NCBI RefSeq assembly: GCF_000421485.1
Contig: NZ_ATXC01000001.1
Span: forward strand, 1,373,775-1,437,774
DNA: 64,000 nucleotides
Direction of reading: 5' to 3'
Origin: Desulfurobacterium sp. TC5-1
GTDB lineage: Bacteria > Aquificota > Aquificia > Desulfurobacteriales > Desulfurobacteriaceae
The notes under the pieces are model-generated. The model had not been told where the DNA came from. It was given only the letters and a program-made list of their open reading frames with translations, and did no database searches. Made by a program: the position numbers and the translations under genes. Positions 8,520 through 17,314 of the stretch are shown in pieces. Numbering within the stretch: the stretch's first letter is position 1; each line of letters begins with the position of its first letter.

Positions 8520-9067
8520 GAGGAAGGAGAGACTTTTTCAAGGAACTATTCAGCTCTGTGACAAAAGCAGCAGCAGAATTTGCATACGAAGTATCAAAAA
8601 CAACCGAAAACCTTGTAAGACCACCGGGAAGTGCCGACGAAGATACCTTCACAGCACTGTGTGAAAAGTGTGGTAAATGCGTGGAAAACTGCAAAACAGG
8701 CGTACTTGAAAAGTATAAAAAGCTAAACCCTATTATTTTAGAAACACCCTTTATGAACTTTGACAACAACTATTGTGAACAGTGCTACACCTGCATAGAA
8801 AGCTGTTCTTCCGGTGCTCTAAAGTTTGAAAACCTTAAAAAATATAGGTACGTTGCAAAACTATTAAAGGATAGATGCGTTGCGTTTAAAGAGATGTTCT
8901 GCCTTACATGTTACTGGAGCTGCCCGAATATAGATAAAGCCATAACCATAAGGGATAGAAGCTATCCAGAATTTCACCCTGAAGAGTGTAAGGGATGTGG
9001 AAGGTGTATAAACGCCTGTCCAACCGAACCTAAATCCATAATTATGGTAAAGGTTGAAAATGAGTGA
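8516..9067 (+). CDS. Polyferredoxin-like 4Fe-4S protein (NapF/MauM type)
   Basis: 183 residues with a basic, non-signal N-terminus. Complete cluster motifs occur at CEKCGKCVENC, CEQCYTCIESC and CKGCGRCINACP; a fourth Cys-rich stretch, CLTCYWSCP, lies between the second and third. It resembles NapF/MauM ferredoxins that serve anaerobic respiration or electron transfer, but no nap or other redox operon is adjacent. It is translationally coupled to the DedA gene and overlaps holA, so it probably belongs to a mixed housekeeping operon. Confidence 0.7.
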   Translation: MRGRRDFFKELFSSVTKAAAEFAYEVSKTTENLVRPPGSADEDTFTALCEKCGKCVENCKTGVLEKYKKLNPIILETPFMNFDNNYCEQCYTCIESCSSGALKFENLKKYRYVAKLLKDRCVAFKEMFCLTCYWSCPNIDKAITIRDRSYPEFHPEECKGCGRCINACPTEPKSIIMVKVENE

Positions 9068-10016
9068 AATAAAAGCAGCAGAATTTATTAAAAAATATAA
9101 GAAAAACTTACCCGATAAAAGAAAATTCCTCATACACGGTGAAGAGTATTATCTGACCAAACAGATAGTTAAACTCTTCACAGATAAACTTGATACGGAA
9201 AAAATCTACGTTGACGACGAAAACTTCTTAAATAGATTATTTTCAACTGAAAGTGCAAATCTTTTCTCAAAAAAATATACATTTCCCATAGTCATAGGTA
9301 TTGAACATTTAGGCGGAAAACTTAGAAAAAAACAGGATAAAGAGAAATTTCTCTCTTTTCTCAAAACAAAAGAAGAATACCTTTTAGTTTCAAAATCGAA
9401 GCTTGAACCCAAAACTCTTAAAACAGAACTCTTTAAAAAGATACTATCAACTGTTGACACAGTCATAAACGCAACACCTTTCGATAAAAAAAGCCTATTT
9501 TCAATTCTTAAAAAGAAATTCAAAACAGCCGGAAAGGAGATTGACGACGAAACCATTCTCTTCATCATAGACTCTGTGGGGCGCAATCTGCAGAATTTAA
9601 AAGTAGAAACCGACAAGCTCATCTGTTACCCGGGAACATTGACGAAAGAAACGGTAAGTGAACTGCTATTTGCTGCAAAATCGGGAAATGTATTTTCGCT
9701 CATAAAGGAAATAGTAAGAAACAGAAAACGGGAATACATAGAAAACCTCAACCTAATTCTTCAAGAAAGCGAACCTCTAAGTTTAATAGCCCTACTGCAG
9801 ACACAAATGAGACAGATAATAGAAGTAAAATTAGGAAAACCTGTTAAACTGCCATCTTTTGTAGTAAAAGAGTACAACCTTCTTACAAGAGGAATACCGT
9901 TAAAAACTCTGTACAAAAAGTTAAGCACAATTCACGAAGCAGAATTCTCAATAAAAACCGGTGCAAAAAAGCCGGAAGAAGCACTTAAAGACATCATATT
10001 TCAGGAGGAACGTTAA
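9060..10016 (+). CDS. holA: DNA polymerase III delta subunit
   Basis: About 318 residues from ATG 9060 (a TTG at 9054 is an alternative). The N-terminal half has the degenerate AAA+ layout of HolA with a HGEEYYLTKQ start. The C-terminal half carries the GNVFSLIKE, RNRKREYIENL and E-P-LSLIALLQTQMRQI pattern used to recognise the delta subunit. It loads the beta clamp onto DNA as part of the clamp loader. The ATG overlaps the stop of the ferredoxin gene and the gene ends one base into rseP, so it is co-translated with both. Confidence 0.85.
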   Translation: MSEIKAAEFIKKYKKNLPDKRKFLIHGEEYYLTKQIVKLFTDKLDTEKIYVDDENFLNRLFSTESANLFSKKYTFPIVIGIEHLGGKLRKKQDKEKFLSFLKTKEEYLLVSKSKLEPKTLKTELFKKILSTVDTVINATPFDKKSLFSILKKKFKTAGKEIDDETILFIIDSVGRNLQNLKVETDKLICYPGTLTKETVSELLFAAKSGNVFSLIKEIVRNRKREYIENLNLILQESEPLSLIALLQTQMRQIIEVKLGKPVKLPSFVVKEYNLLTRGIPLKTLYKKLSTIHEAEFSIKTGAKKPEEALKDIIFQEER

Positions 10017-11296
10017 TGGTAACCCTTTTAGCTTTTGTCATAGCACTTGGAGTTCTCATCACAATCCATGAAGCAGGCCACTTCGCGGCAGCTAAATTCT
10101 TTGATGTAGAAGTTGAAACATTTTCCATAGGATTTGGCCCCCCTATACTAAAGAAAAAGATAGGCGAAACGGAATATGTCATCGCCGCAATTCCCCTTGG
10201 TGGATACGTGAAAATGGCAGGTGAAAATCCGGACGAACCTGTCAAAAGCAATAGAGATTTCTATGCAAAACCTCCCTGGCAGAGAATAGTAATAGCCCTT
10301 GCAGGTCCTGTAATGAACCTTCTCCTTGCAATATTTCTCTTTTCAGCCGTTTACACAATCGGAAGATACATTCCAACATATCGCATAAAAGCCCCAAAAG
10401 TTGGATTTGTCCCTGCAAACTCCACACTGAAGCAGGGCGACATAATAGAAGAGGTAAACGGAAAAAAGGTAAAAACGTGGGAAGACTTTGAAAAAATAGT
10501 TGCACTTAACCCTGACAAAACGCTGAAACTTCTCATTAAAAGAAATGGAAAAGAAATAACGGTAAACGTTAAAACGGAAAAGGATAACGAGACGGGAACC
10601 GGATTTATAAATGTAATTCCGGCACTAAAACCAATTGTCGGCCAGGTGGCAAAAAACAGCCCCGCCGAGAAAGCGGGACTTAAAAAAGGCGACATAATTC
10701 TGAAAATAGACGGAAAGGAAATAAAAAGCTGGGAAGAGGTCGTTAACATAATAAAATCAAGCAACGGAAAAGTTTTAACAATTACAGTTTTAAGGAATGG
10801 AAAAAAATTAACGTTAAAGGTAAAACCAGAGTACAGCAAAGAGTACAAAAAGTACATAATCGGTATCGTGCCAAAGATAGACCAGACATTTGTTCGCTAT
10901 CCGTTTCCAGAATCTGTAAAGATGGGATTCAAAGAATTCCTATCACAGTCGTCTCTCTTCTTTACGTTCCTGAAAAAACTCCTCACAGGGGGAGCCTCTG
11001 TTAAGAGCCTCGGCGGTCCAATAATGATAGCTCAGGTTGCAGGAAAAGCCGCAAAGGCAGGACTATCAAGCTTTCTCTACTTTATGGCATTCATAAGTCT
11101 TCAACTTGGATACTTCAATCTCATTCCACTTCCCGTCCTTGACGGCGGTCTAATACTCATGTTCCTGATAGAGTGGGTAAGGAGAAAACCCCTATCGGTA
11201 GAATTCAGAGAAAGATTCCAGCAGATAGGATTTGCCATATTGGGATTTTTGATGGTGCTTGTTTTCTATAATGATATTATGCGGCTGTTTCACTAA
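10016..11296 (+). CDS. rseP: RIP metalloprotease, site-2 protease with two PDZ domains
   Basis: 426 residues. HEAGH is at residues 18-22 in the first membrane helix and the second zinc motif NLIPLPVLDGG lies near residue 372. Two PDZ domains cover about 115-190 and 205-280, each with a KKGD-I(I/L) core. RseP-type enzymes cut membrane-bound anti-sigma factors and remnant signal peptides after a first cut in the periplasm. ATG 10016 follows an AGGAGG site. In this position between holA and a serpin no RseA-like target is visible. Confidence 0.9.
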   Translation: MVTLLAFVIALGVLITIHEAGHFAAAKFFDVEVETFSIGFGPPILKKKIGETEYVIAAIPLGGYVKMAGENPDEPVKSNRDFYAKPPWQRIVIALAGPVMNLLLAIFLFSAVYTIGRYIPTYRIKAPKVGFVPANSTLKQGDIIEEVNGKKVKTWEDFEKIVALNPDKTLKLLIKRNGKEITVNVKTEKDNETGTGFINVIPALKPIVGQVAKNSPAEKAGLKKGDIILKIDGKEIKSWEEVVNIIKSSNGKVLTITVLRNGKKLTLKVKPEYSKEYKKYIIGIVPKIDQTFVRYPFPESVKMGFKEFLSQSSLFFTFLKKLLTGGASVKSLGGPIMIAQVAGKAAKAGLSSFLYFMAFISLQLGYFNLIPLPVLDGGLILMFLIEWVRRKPLSVEFRERFQQIGFAILGFLMVLVFYNDIMRLFH

Positions 11297-11314
11297 ACCT
11301 TTTATGAGGCTAAC

Positions 11315-12469
11315 ATGAAAAAAATCATCGCTGCACTGATTGCACTATCATCGCTTTTCCCGTTTTCAGCAAAAGGAATGGAAAGCTTCAACCTGAAACA
11401 GTCTGTAAACAGATTTTCAATAAACCTTTTTAACGTAACAAACAAAGCAAAAAACAGCTTTTTATCACCCTACAGCATATACCTTGCGTTTGGCCCCATA
11501 TATGAAGGAGCTGCCGGAAAAACAGAGGAAGAATTGAAAATCGGCTTTGAATATCCAGAGAAGTGCAAACTCAGAAAAGCTGTGCTGAAAGAACTTAAAG
11601 AAAAAATAAAAACGCCCCTTAAAATTTTCAACGGTCTCTATGTTGAAAGAAGGTACAATTTTCTCAGAAGCTACATAAACATCGTAAAAACTTACTACCT
11701 ATCAGAGGTTAAAAAAGTTGACTTCATAGATTCTGAAAAGAGATATCTGGCTATAAAGCTTATAAACAACGACGTGAAAAACGCAACAGAAGGAAAGATA
11801 AAAGATCTCATACACCCGAGCGATGTTAACAGGCTTACAAGACTCATAAACATTAACGCCATCTACTTCAAAGACAGCTGGAAGAAACCTTTCAACAAAA
11901 ACAACACGAAAAAAAGGCCATTTTTTACCGGTAATAAAACAATTTCTGTCCCAACGATGGAAACAACCGGTTACTTCAAGATATACAAATCTCAAGACGT
12001 AAAAGCCGTTTCAATACCGTACAGAAGTGGATTTGATATGACAATTATCGTTCCTCAAAAAAATTTCAATCTAACGCTGGAAAACTACAGAAAAATCAAA
12101 AGAGCAATGAAAAGGAAATTTATTAAACTCTATCTCCCAAAGTTTCACATAAAAGAGAGACTTTACCTGAAAAAGTACCTTGTAAAACTTCACGTAGTAC
12201 TACCCTTCACATGGAAAGCGAACTTTAAAAATATGGATGGAACAAAAAATCTTTACATCCAGAAAGCAATCCACCAGACGTTCATAGATGTTAACGAAAA
12301 TGGAACAGAAGCAGCCGCAGCAACAGCCGTAATTGTTGGATTAAAGTGCATTCCACCGGAGCCAGGAAAAGTGTTCAGAGTAGATAGACCTTTTATTTTC
12401 ACCATAAGCGACAAAAAAGGCACTATTTTATTTATAGGAAGCGTCCGTAATCCGGAGGAAAAAGAATGA
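11315..12469 (+). CDS. Secreted serpin (serine protease inhibitor), inhibitory type
   Basis: 384 residues with a Sec signal peptide (about 1-21). The serpin signature DRPFIF with the F-IGSVRNP tail is at about 357-380. The reactive-centre hinge from G330 reads GTEAAAATA, the small-residue pattern required for loop insertion, so it should be inhibitory. Counting P15 at G330, the scissile bond is P1 K344 to P1' C345, followed by IPP as in many serpins. A P1 Lys predicts trypsin-like targets. The loop length is the standard one. Its start is 18 bases after rseP and its stop overlaps the AMMECR1 gene (ATGA). Serpins are scarce in bacteria, though known from thermophiles such as Thermoanaerobacter and Pyrobaculum. 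A target protease is not evident here. Confidence 0.9.
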   Translation: MKKIIAALIALSSLFPFSAKGMESFNLKQSVNRFSINLFNVTNKAKNSFLSPYSIYLAFGPIYEGAAGKTEEELKIGFEYPEKCKLRKAVLKELKEKIKTPLKIFNGLYVERRYNFLRSYINIVKTYYLSEVKKVDFIDSEKRYLAIKLINNDVKNATEGKIKDLIHPSDVNRLTRLININAIYFKDSWKKPFNKNNTKKRPFFTGNKTISVPTMETTGYFKIYKSQDVKAVSIPYRSGFDMTIIVPQKNFNLTLENYRKIKRAMKRKFIKLYLPKFHIKERLYLKKYLVKLHVVLPFTWKANFKNMDGTKNLYIQKAIHQTFIDVNENGTEAAAATAVIVGLKCIPPEPGKVFRVDRPFIFTISDKKGTILFIGSVRNPEEKE

Positions 12470-13071
12470 AGTTGCTTGACATTGAAAAAGGAAAATTTTT
12501 GGTAAAAGTTGCAAGAGCCGCAGTTGAAACACTCCTGACAAAAGGCATGAAACTTCCCGTTCCGGAAAACACACCTGAAGAGCTCTTTGAAGAAAGGGGT
12601 GTCTTTGTCACAATAAAAACCCACCCTCACAACCAGCTAAGAGGATGCATAGGATTTCCCGAACCTGTAATGCCGCTTATTGAAGCAACGATTGATGCAG
12701 CAATATCAGCAGCAACAAGAGACCCGAGATTTCCTCCAATGTCACCTGAAGAACTCGACAACGTTACATTTGAAGTAACCGTTTTAACGCCACCAGAACT
12801 TATAGAAGCACCACCGGAAAAACTGCCTGAAATGATAAAAGTTGGAAGGGACGGACTGATAATCAGGTGTGGTTTCACAAGCGGTCTTCTCCTGCCACAG
12901 GTACCGGTAGAGTGGGGCTGGAACGAAAGGGAATTTCTATCGCAAACCTGCATAAAAGCAGGAATGCCACCGGACTGCTGGAAAAGCCCCTACTGCAAAA
13001 TTTACAGATTTCAGGGACAGATTTTCAAAGAGGTTGAACCTTACGGTAAAATTGTTGAAGAAAATATATAA
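12466..13071 (+). CDS. AMMECR1-domain protein (AmmeMemoRadiSam system protein A)
   Basis: 201 residues. The hallmark LRGCIGF motif lies near residue 60, followed by a conserved A-A-x-D-x-R-F-P-x-M-S-P-E-E-L tract and the V-G-x-D-G-L-I-I strand, ending with W-K-S-P-x-C-K-I-Y. AMMECR1 proteins often pair with MEMO and a radical SAM protein, but neither partner is adjacent. Their molecular role is unproven. ATG 12466 overlaps the serpin stop by four bases, so translation is coupled to the serpin, an odd pairing of a secreted inhibitor and a cytosolic protein. Confidence 0.85.
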   Translation: MKLLDIEKGKFLVKVARAAVETLLTKGMKLPVPENTPEELFEERGVFVTIKTHPHNQLRGCIGFPEPVMPLIEATIDAAISAATRDPRFPPMSPEELDNVTFEVTVLTPPELIEAPPEKLPEMIKVGRDGLIIRCGFTSGLLLPQVPVEWGWNEREFLSQTCIKAGMPPDCWKSPYCKIYRFQGQIFKEVEPYGKIVEENI

Positions 13072-13102
13072 ACGAGATAAATTGAATAACACCTTTTAGA
13101 TT

Positions 13103-13110
13103 AAGGAGGA
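13103..13110 (+). promoter_or_regulatory. Strong ribosome binding site before a gene lacking an ATG/GTG/TTG start
   Basis: The sequence AAGGAGGA lies five bases before an in-frame ATC (13115) and 11 bases before an in-frame CTG (13121). No ATG, GTG or TTG occurs in this frame between the stop at 13097 and the HEFAH zinc motif, so this site decides for a non-canonical start. Confidence 0.6.
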
Positions 13111-13114
13111 AGCC

Positions 13115-13750
13115 ATCAATCTGAACGAATGGATAATAGGAATACCTGCCGTTCTGTGGGCACTAACAATCCACGAATTCGCCCACGGCTACATAGCCTA
13201 TAAATTGGGAGACATAACGCCGAAAATCCACGGAAGGCTCACGCTTAATCCCATAGCACACATAGACCCTTTTGGTTTCATAGCGCTTCTCTTAGTCCAC
13301 TTTGGATGGGCAAAACCCGTACCTGTTAACCCTCTTTTGTTCAGAAATGTAAAGAACAAAAGGCTGGGAATGCTACTTGTAGCACTTGCAGGACCTGTGG
13401 CAAACTTCATAAGTGCACTACTATTCCTCATCTTTCTAAAAATTTTAACCCCTCTATCAATACCTCAAGCTGTGAAACTACCACTCGAAATATTTCTAAC
13501 CTGGGGAACTTTCATTAATATAGGTTTCGGCATATTCAACCTGCTACCGATTCCGCCACTTGACGGATACAGAATCCTTGAATACTTCCTTCCGGTGGAA
13601 ACACTAATAAAAATCAAAAAGTACGAACCTTACGGAATGCTAATTCTCATAGCAATTATCATACTCCCACCGTTTACATCTGTTTTTATATCAATGATAA
13701 ACGGCATAAGTATGGTAATGGCAAAAATTGTCGGAATAAACCTATTTTAG
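13115..13750 (+). CDS. Site-2 protease family (M50, YwhC-like) zinc metalloprotease with a non-canonical start
   Basis: About 211 residues from ATC 13115, or 209 from CTG 13121. The HEFAH motif (13172-13186) sits about 20 residues in, which is the usual place in this PDZ-free M50 subfamily; the second motif NLLPIPPLDGY lies near residue 148, and an AGPVANF membrane stretch near residue 95. A TTG at 13205 is too late because it would remove the zinc ligands. Predicted to be an inner-membrane intramembrane protease of unknown substrate. It is the second S2P gene within 3 kb, with the serpin between them. Confidence 0.8.
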   Translation: MNLNEWIIGIPAVLWALTIHEFAHGYIAYKLGDITPKIHGRLTLNPIAHIDPFGFIALLLVHFGWAKPVPVNPLLFRNVKNKRLGMLLVALAGPVANFISALLFLIFLKILTPLSIPQAVKLPLEIFLTWGTFINIGFGIFNLLPIPPLDGYRILEYFLPVETLIKIKKYEPYGMLILIAIIILPPFTSVFISMINGISMVMAKIVGINLF

Positions 13751-13759
13751 GTAGAAAAA

Positions 13760-15025
13760 ATGGTATTTAAAGAGATAATAAAGAAAAAGAGAGACGGTGA
13801 AATCTTAACAGAAAAAGAGATAAGAGAGGCTGTAAAGCAGTACACGAACGGTGAAATTCCTGACTACCAGATGGCCGCCCTCCTAATGGCAATCTTTTTC
13901 AAAGGAATGACAGACAAAGAGACCCTTTACCTTACAGACGCAATGCTTAAAAGTGGTGAGACGATCAATATAAGCTGCAACGGAACAATCGTTGATAAAC
14001 ACAGCACAGGCGGTATAGGTGACAAGGTATCCCTTATAATAGCACCGGTTTTAGCAGAAATGGGATTTAAAGCTGTCTTACTATCCGGAAGAGCTTTAGG
14101 ATTTACAGGAGGAACAGCGGACAAGTTAGAAAGTACTGGAATGAAAGTAACACTCTCAAAAGCAGAAATAGAAGAAGTCACGGAAAAATTCGGTTTTTCA
14201 ATATCCTGTCAGACAGATACAATAGCACCGGCAGACAGAAAGATATACGCATTGAGAGATGCTACCTCAACGGTTGAAAGTATTCCCCTAATAGTATCAA
14301 GCATATTAAGCAAAAAACTCTCTGTCAACACGGAAGCAATAGTCTTCGACGTGAAAGTGGGCACCGGTGCATTTATGAAAACGATGGAAAGAGCACGAGC
14401 CCTTGCAAATGGCCTTGTAAACGTATCAAAACTCTACGGAAAGAGAGCAGGAGCACTTATAACCGACATGAACCAGCCCCTTGGAAGAACGGCAGGAAAC
14501 GCAATAGAAGTGATAGAGTCTCTGAATGCACTATCGGGAGATATATCTGGCGACCTTTTAGAGGTCGTAACCTCTCTAAGCGGTGTTCTGTACGAAATAA
14601 CAGAGACCGGCAGCTTCAAAGAGGGAAAAGGAAAAGCCGAAGAAATCATACTTTCAGGAAAAGCCCTTAATCGATTTGCAGAGTGGATAGAGTACTTGGG
14701 CGGAACAACAGAACTCAAAATCTCAAAAAAAAGAGCTCTTGTTAAAGCTCAAGAAAGCGGCTACATAACTGAGATAGACGGGGAAAAATTGGGATTTCTG
14801 ATAATAGAAATGGGTGGAGGAAGAAGGAAAGCCGGAGAAGAAATAGACCACTCAGTAGGTCTGAGATTTTTCAAAAAAATAGGTGACTACGTTAAGAGGG
14901 GAGAACCTGTAGGTGAAATAATCTATAACAGGGGAAATGTAGAAGAATTTAAAGCTTCGTTTTTACAGGCAATCAAATTTGGAAACGAAAAAAGAAACGT
15001 TAATATAATAAAAGAGCGGATATAA
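13760..15025 (+). CDS. pdp: Pyrimidine-nucleoside (thymidine) phosphorylase
   Basis: 421 residues. The family signature KHSTGGIGDKVS lies near residue 77 and is followed by the SGRALGFTGGTADKLES substrate-binding stretch. It splits thymidine, uridine or deoxyuridine with phosphate to base and pentose 1-phosphate. Length and layout match Pdp and DeoA, and I prefer Pdp because most Gram-positive and thermophile enzymes of this size are of that type. ATG 13760 is nine bases after the M50 stop. No clear terminator follows. Confidence 0.88.
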   Translation: MVFKEIIKKKRDGEILTEKEIREAVKQYTNGEIPDYQMAALLMAIFFKGMTDKETLYLTDAMLKSGETINISCNGTIVDKHSTGGIGDKVSLIIAPVLAEMGFKAVLLSGRALGFTGGTADKLESTGMKVTLSKAEIEEVTEKFGFSISCQTDTIAPADRKIYALRDATSTVESIPLIVSSILSKKLSVNTEAIVFDVKVGTGAFMKTMERARALANGLVNVSKLYGKRAGALITDMNQPLGRTAGNAIEVIESLNALSGDISGDLLEVVTSLSGVLYEITETGSFKEGKGKAEEIILSGKALNRFAEWIEYLGGTTELKISKKRALVKAQESGYITEIDGEKLGFLIIEMGGGRRKAGEEIDHSVGLRFFKKIGDYVKRGEPVGEIIYNRGNVEEFKASFLQAIKFGNEKRNVNIIKERI

Positions 15026-15282
15026 CCGGAACGAAAAAAAACAACCTTTTCAAAAAACAGAACCATCTAACAAGATTCTCAGAGACAATGGAATACATAG
15101 CATTCAAGATAATTTAAAATTTGTTAATACTTTACAAGCTTAATTAACCACTTAGCTGTGGTTAGGTTAAACTAAAAAGCTTATGATAAGGCTAATTTTG
15201 ATAGTTAATAATAAGATTTATATATAGTATTGCCATTTAAGAGACAAAGTCTTAAAATTAGTTATGACAACAATAAAAAATA
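15026..15282. other. A/T-rich intergenic stretch with one small hairpin, no gene seen
   Basis: This gap after pdp has no credible ORF on either strand. It contains a seven-base-pair inverted repeat (TAACCAC at 15145-15151, loop TTAGCT, GTGGTTA at 15158-15164) flanked by two AAGCTT palindromes. There is no T-run after the hairpin, so it is not a typical terminator. It could be part of a small RNA or an mRNA processing site. I cannot support more. Confidence 0.4.
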
Positions 15283-15302
15283 CCGGCACCTGCAGGTGCC
15301 GG
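15283..15302 (-). terminator. Rho-independent terminator of the proS-tRNA-Glu transcript
   Basis: A perfect 20-base palindrome (10 bp of CCGGCACCTG with its complement) is followed on the minus strand by a run of seven U-type bases with one change (15274-15281 on the plus strand are A-rich). It lies about 90 bases after tRNA-Glu. A weaker T tract on the plus side would allow partial stop of pdp read-through. Confidence 0.75.
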
Positions 15303-15392
15303 CTTTCTCCATAAAGGGGAGGGAGGGGGAAAAGGGGGGTATGATGAAGACTAAACTTCCGCTCCCCTTTAAATCAAGTTTAAAAATTAAAT

Positions 15393-15470
<78 letters not shown>

Positions 15471-15530
15471 AACGCATGAGGAAATATAAGAAAAGAGTGG
15501 GAGGGTGTCAACCCCCAGAAAAGAATTTTT

Positions 15531-17249
15531 TTACAAATTTTTTACTTCAACTTCTATCAAATTTAAAACTTCCTGAACCGCTTGTTCTACAGGTACTTCT
15601 CTCTTTTCACCGGTTCTTCTAATTTTTACCTCAACAACACCCTCAGACACCTTTCTACCGACAATAATCTGATAAGGAATACCTATTAAATCAGCATCTT
15701 TAAACTTAAATCCAGCCCTCTCATCCCTATCGTCCATGAGAACATCAATGCCTTTTGAAACAAGTTCTTTATAAATTCTTTCTGCAATTTCCATCTGCTG
15801 ACTGTTTTTAACATTAACGGGAATTACCTCTACCTCAAAAGGTGCTATTGCGACAGGCCAGATAATTCCCCATTCATCATAGTTCTGTTCAACAGCTGCA
15901 GCCATAACCCTTGTAACACCTATGCCGTAACATCCCATAACCATGGGTTTCTCTTTACCGTTCTCATCTACAAAGACACAATTCATAGCTTCACTATACT
16001 TTGTGCCTAATTTAAATATGTGTCCCACCTCAATACCTCTCTTTTCAATAAGAGGCGCGCCGCAACGGGGACACCTATCGCCACCTTTAACCTCCGAAAT
16101 GTCATTGAACTTTTCAACAGGAAAATCCCTTCCCCAGTTAACATTCTTCAGGTGATAATCTTTTCTGCCACTTCCAGTATAGAAGTTAACCATCTCAGCA
16201 ATAGAAACATCAACAATTAGAGGAATCTTTATATTCATAGGTGAAAGAAATCCTGGCTCCTGCCCTGTTAATTCCTTAACTTCCTCATCAGTGGCAAACC
16301 GGAAATCTTTGACTTTAAGAAGCCTTGAAAGTTTAAGTTCGTTAATCTCTCTATCACCTCTTAAGAGAACCGCATACGGCTTACCTTCAACAATAATAAC
16401 AAGTAACTTGGCAAGAGAAGATTCTTTAACACGTAGAAACTTTGCAACATCCTCAATCGACTTAACATCAGGTGTGTAAACTTCCTCAACAGAATTAAAG
16501 AGAGATTCTCTATCTTCTGGAATAACCGCTTTGCACTGTTCCGCCTTCTCCGTGCTTGCAGCGTAACCACACTTTTCACAATAAACAAGTTTTCCTTCTC
16601 CCGTATCTGCAATAACCATAAATTCGTGGGAAAACTTCCCCCCTATCTCGCCCGTGTCAGCCTCAACTGCTCTAAAGTTAAGTCCCATTCTTTTAAATAT
16701 TCTTGAATAGGTCTCATACATATTCCAGTATTCTCTCTCAGCATCTTCATCGCTAACGTGAAAAGAGTATGCATCCTTCATGATAAATTCCCTGCATCTC
16801 ATAAGACCAAAGCGGGGACGAATCTCATCTCTAAACTTTTTACCTATCTGATATAGGTTAAGCGGAAGCTGCTTATAAGACCTTACCTCTTTCCTTACAA
16901 GGTCTGTTATCATCTCTTCAGCTGTTGGTCCAAGGGCATAATCCCTCTCATGCCTATCTTTAAACTTAATCATCTCTTTTCCATAAACATTCCATCTACC
17001 GCTCTCTATCCACAGCTCAGAAGGATGCATTACTGGAAGAGAAACCTCCTGAGCACCGGCACTATTCATCTCCTCTCTTATTATCTTTTCAATCTTCAAA
17101 AGAGTTCTAACTCCAAGAGGAAGAATATCGTAAAGGCCAGCAGCCTTTTTTCTTATAAATCCAGCTCTAATAAGAAGCTTATGACTTGGTATTTCTGCAT
17201 CTGCAGGTGACTCTTTTAAAGTCGGTGCAAAGAGCCTTGAAAAACGCAT
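15531..17249 (-). CDS. proS: Prolyl-tRNA synthetase, bacterial type with editing domain
   Basis: 572 residues. It carries the class II core with motif 2 (the FRDEIRPRFGLMRCREF stretch near residue 140), a middle insertion of about 180 residues with the INS editing domain (about 225-400), motif 3 (the GCYGIGVTR stretch near residue 445) and a C-terminal anticodon-binding domain (about 470-565). The enzyme charges tRNA-Pro and edits Ala-tRNA-Pro. ATG 17249 (minus strand) follows GGAGGT at eight bases. It is divergent from the glycosyltransferase-dnaA operon. Confidence 0.95.
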   Translation of the reverse strand: MRFSRLFAPTLKESPADAEIPSHKLLIRAGFIRKKAAGLYDILPLGVRTLLKIEKIIREEMNSAGAQEVSLPVMHPSELWIESGRWNVYGKEMIKFKDRHERDYALGPTAEEMITDLVRKEVRSYKQLPLNLYQIGKKFRDEIRPRFGLMRCREFIMKDAYSFHVSDEDAEREYWNMYETYSRIFKRMGLNFRAVEADTGEIGGKFSHEFMVIADTGEGKLVYCEKCGYAASTEKAEQCKAVIPEDRESLFNSVEEVYTPDVKSIEDVAKFLRVKESSLAKLLVIIVEGKPYAVLLRGDREINELKLSRLLKVKDFRFATDEEVKELTGQEPGFLSPMNIKIPLIVDVSIAEMVNFYTGSGRKDYHLKNVNWGRDFPVEKFNDISEVKGGDRCPRCGAPLIEKRGIEVGHIFKLGTKYSEAMNCVFVDENGKEKPMVMGCYGIGVTRVMAAAVEQNYDEWGIIWPVAIAPFEVEVIPVNVKNSQQMEIAERIYKELVSKGIDVLMDDRDERAGFKFKDADLIGIPYQIIVGRKVSEGVVEVKIRRTGEKREVPVEQAVQEVLNLIEVEVKNL

Positions 17250-17314
17250 GGTAACCTCCGGAAATTTAATGGAAAGGGATCTGAGATGATATTATACCTG
17301 TTACCAAAAATGAG

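Noticed and set aside
13205..13750. M50 protease starting at TTG 13205
   Set aside because: It would remove the HEFAH zinc motif and no SD precedes it.
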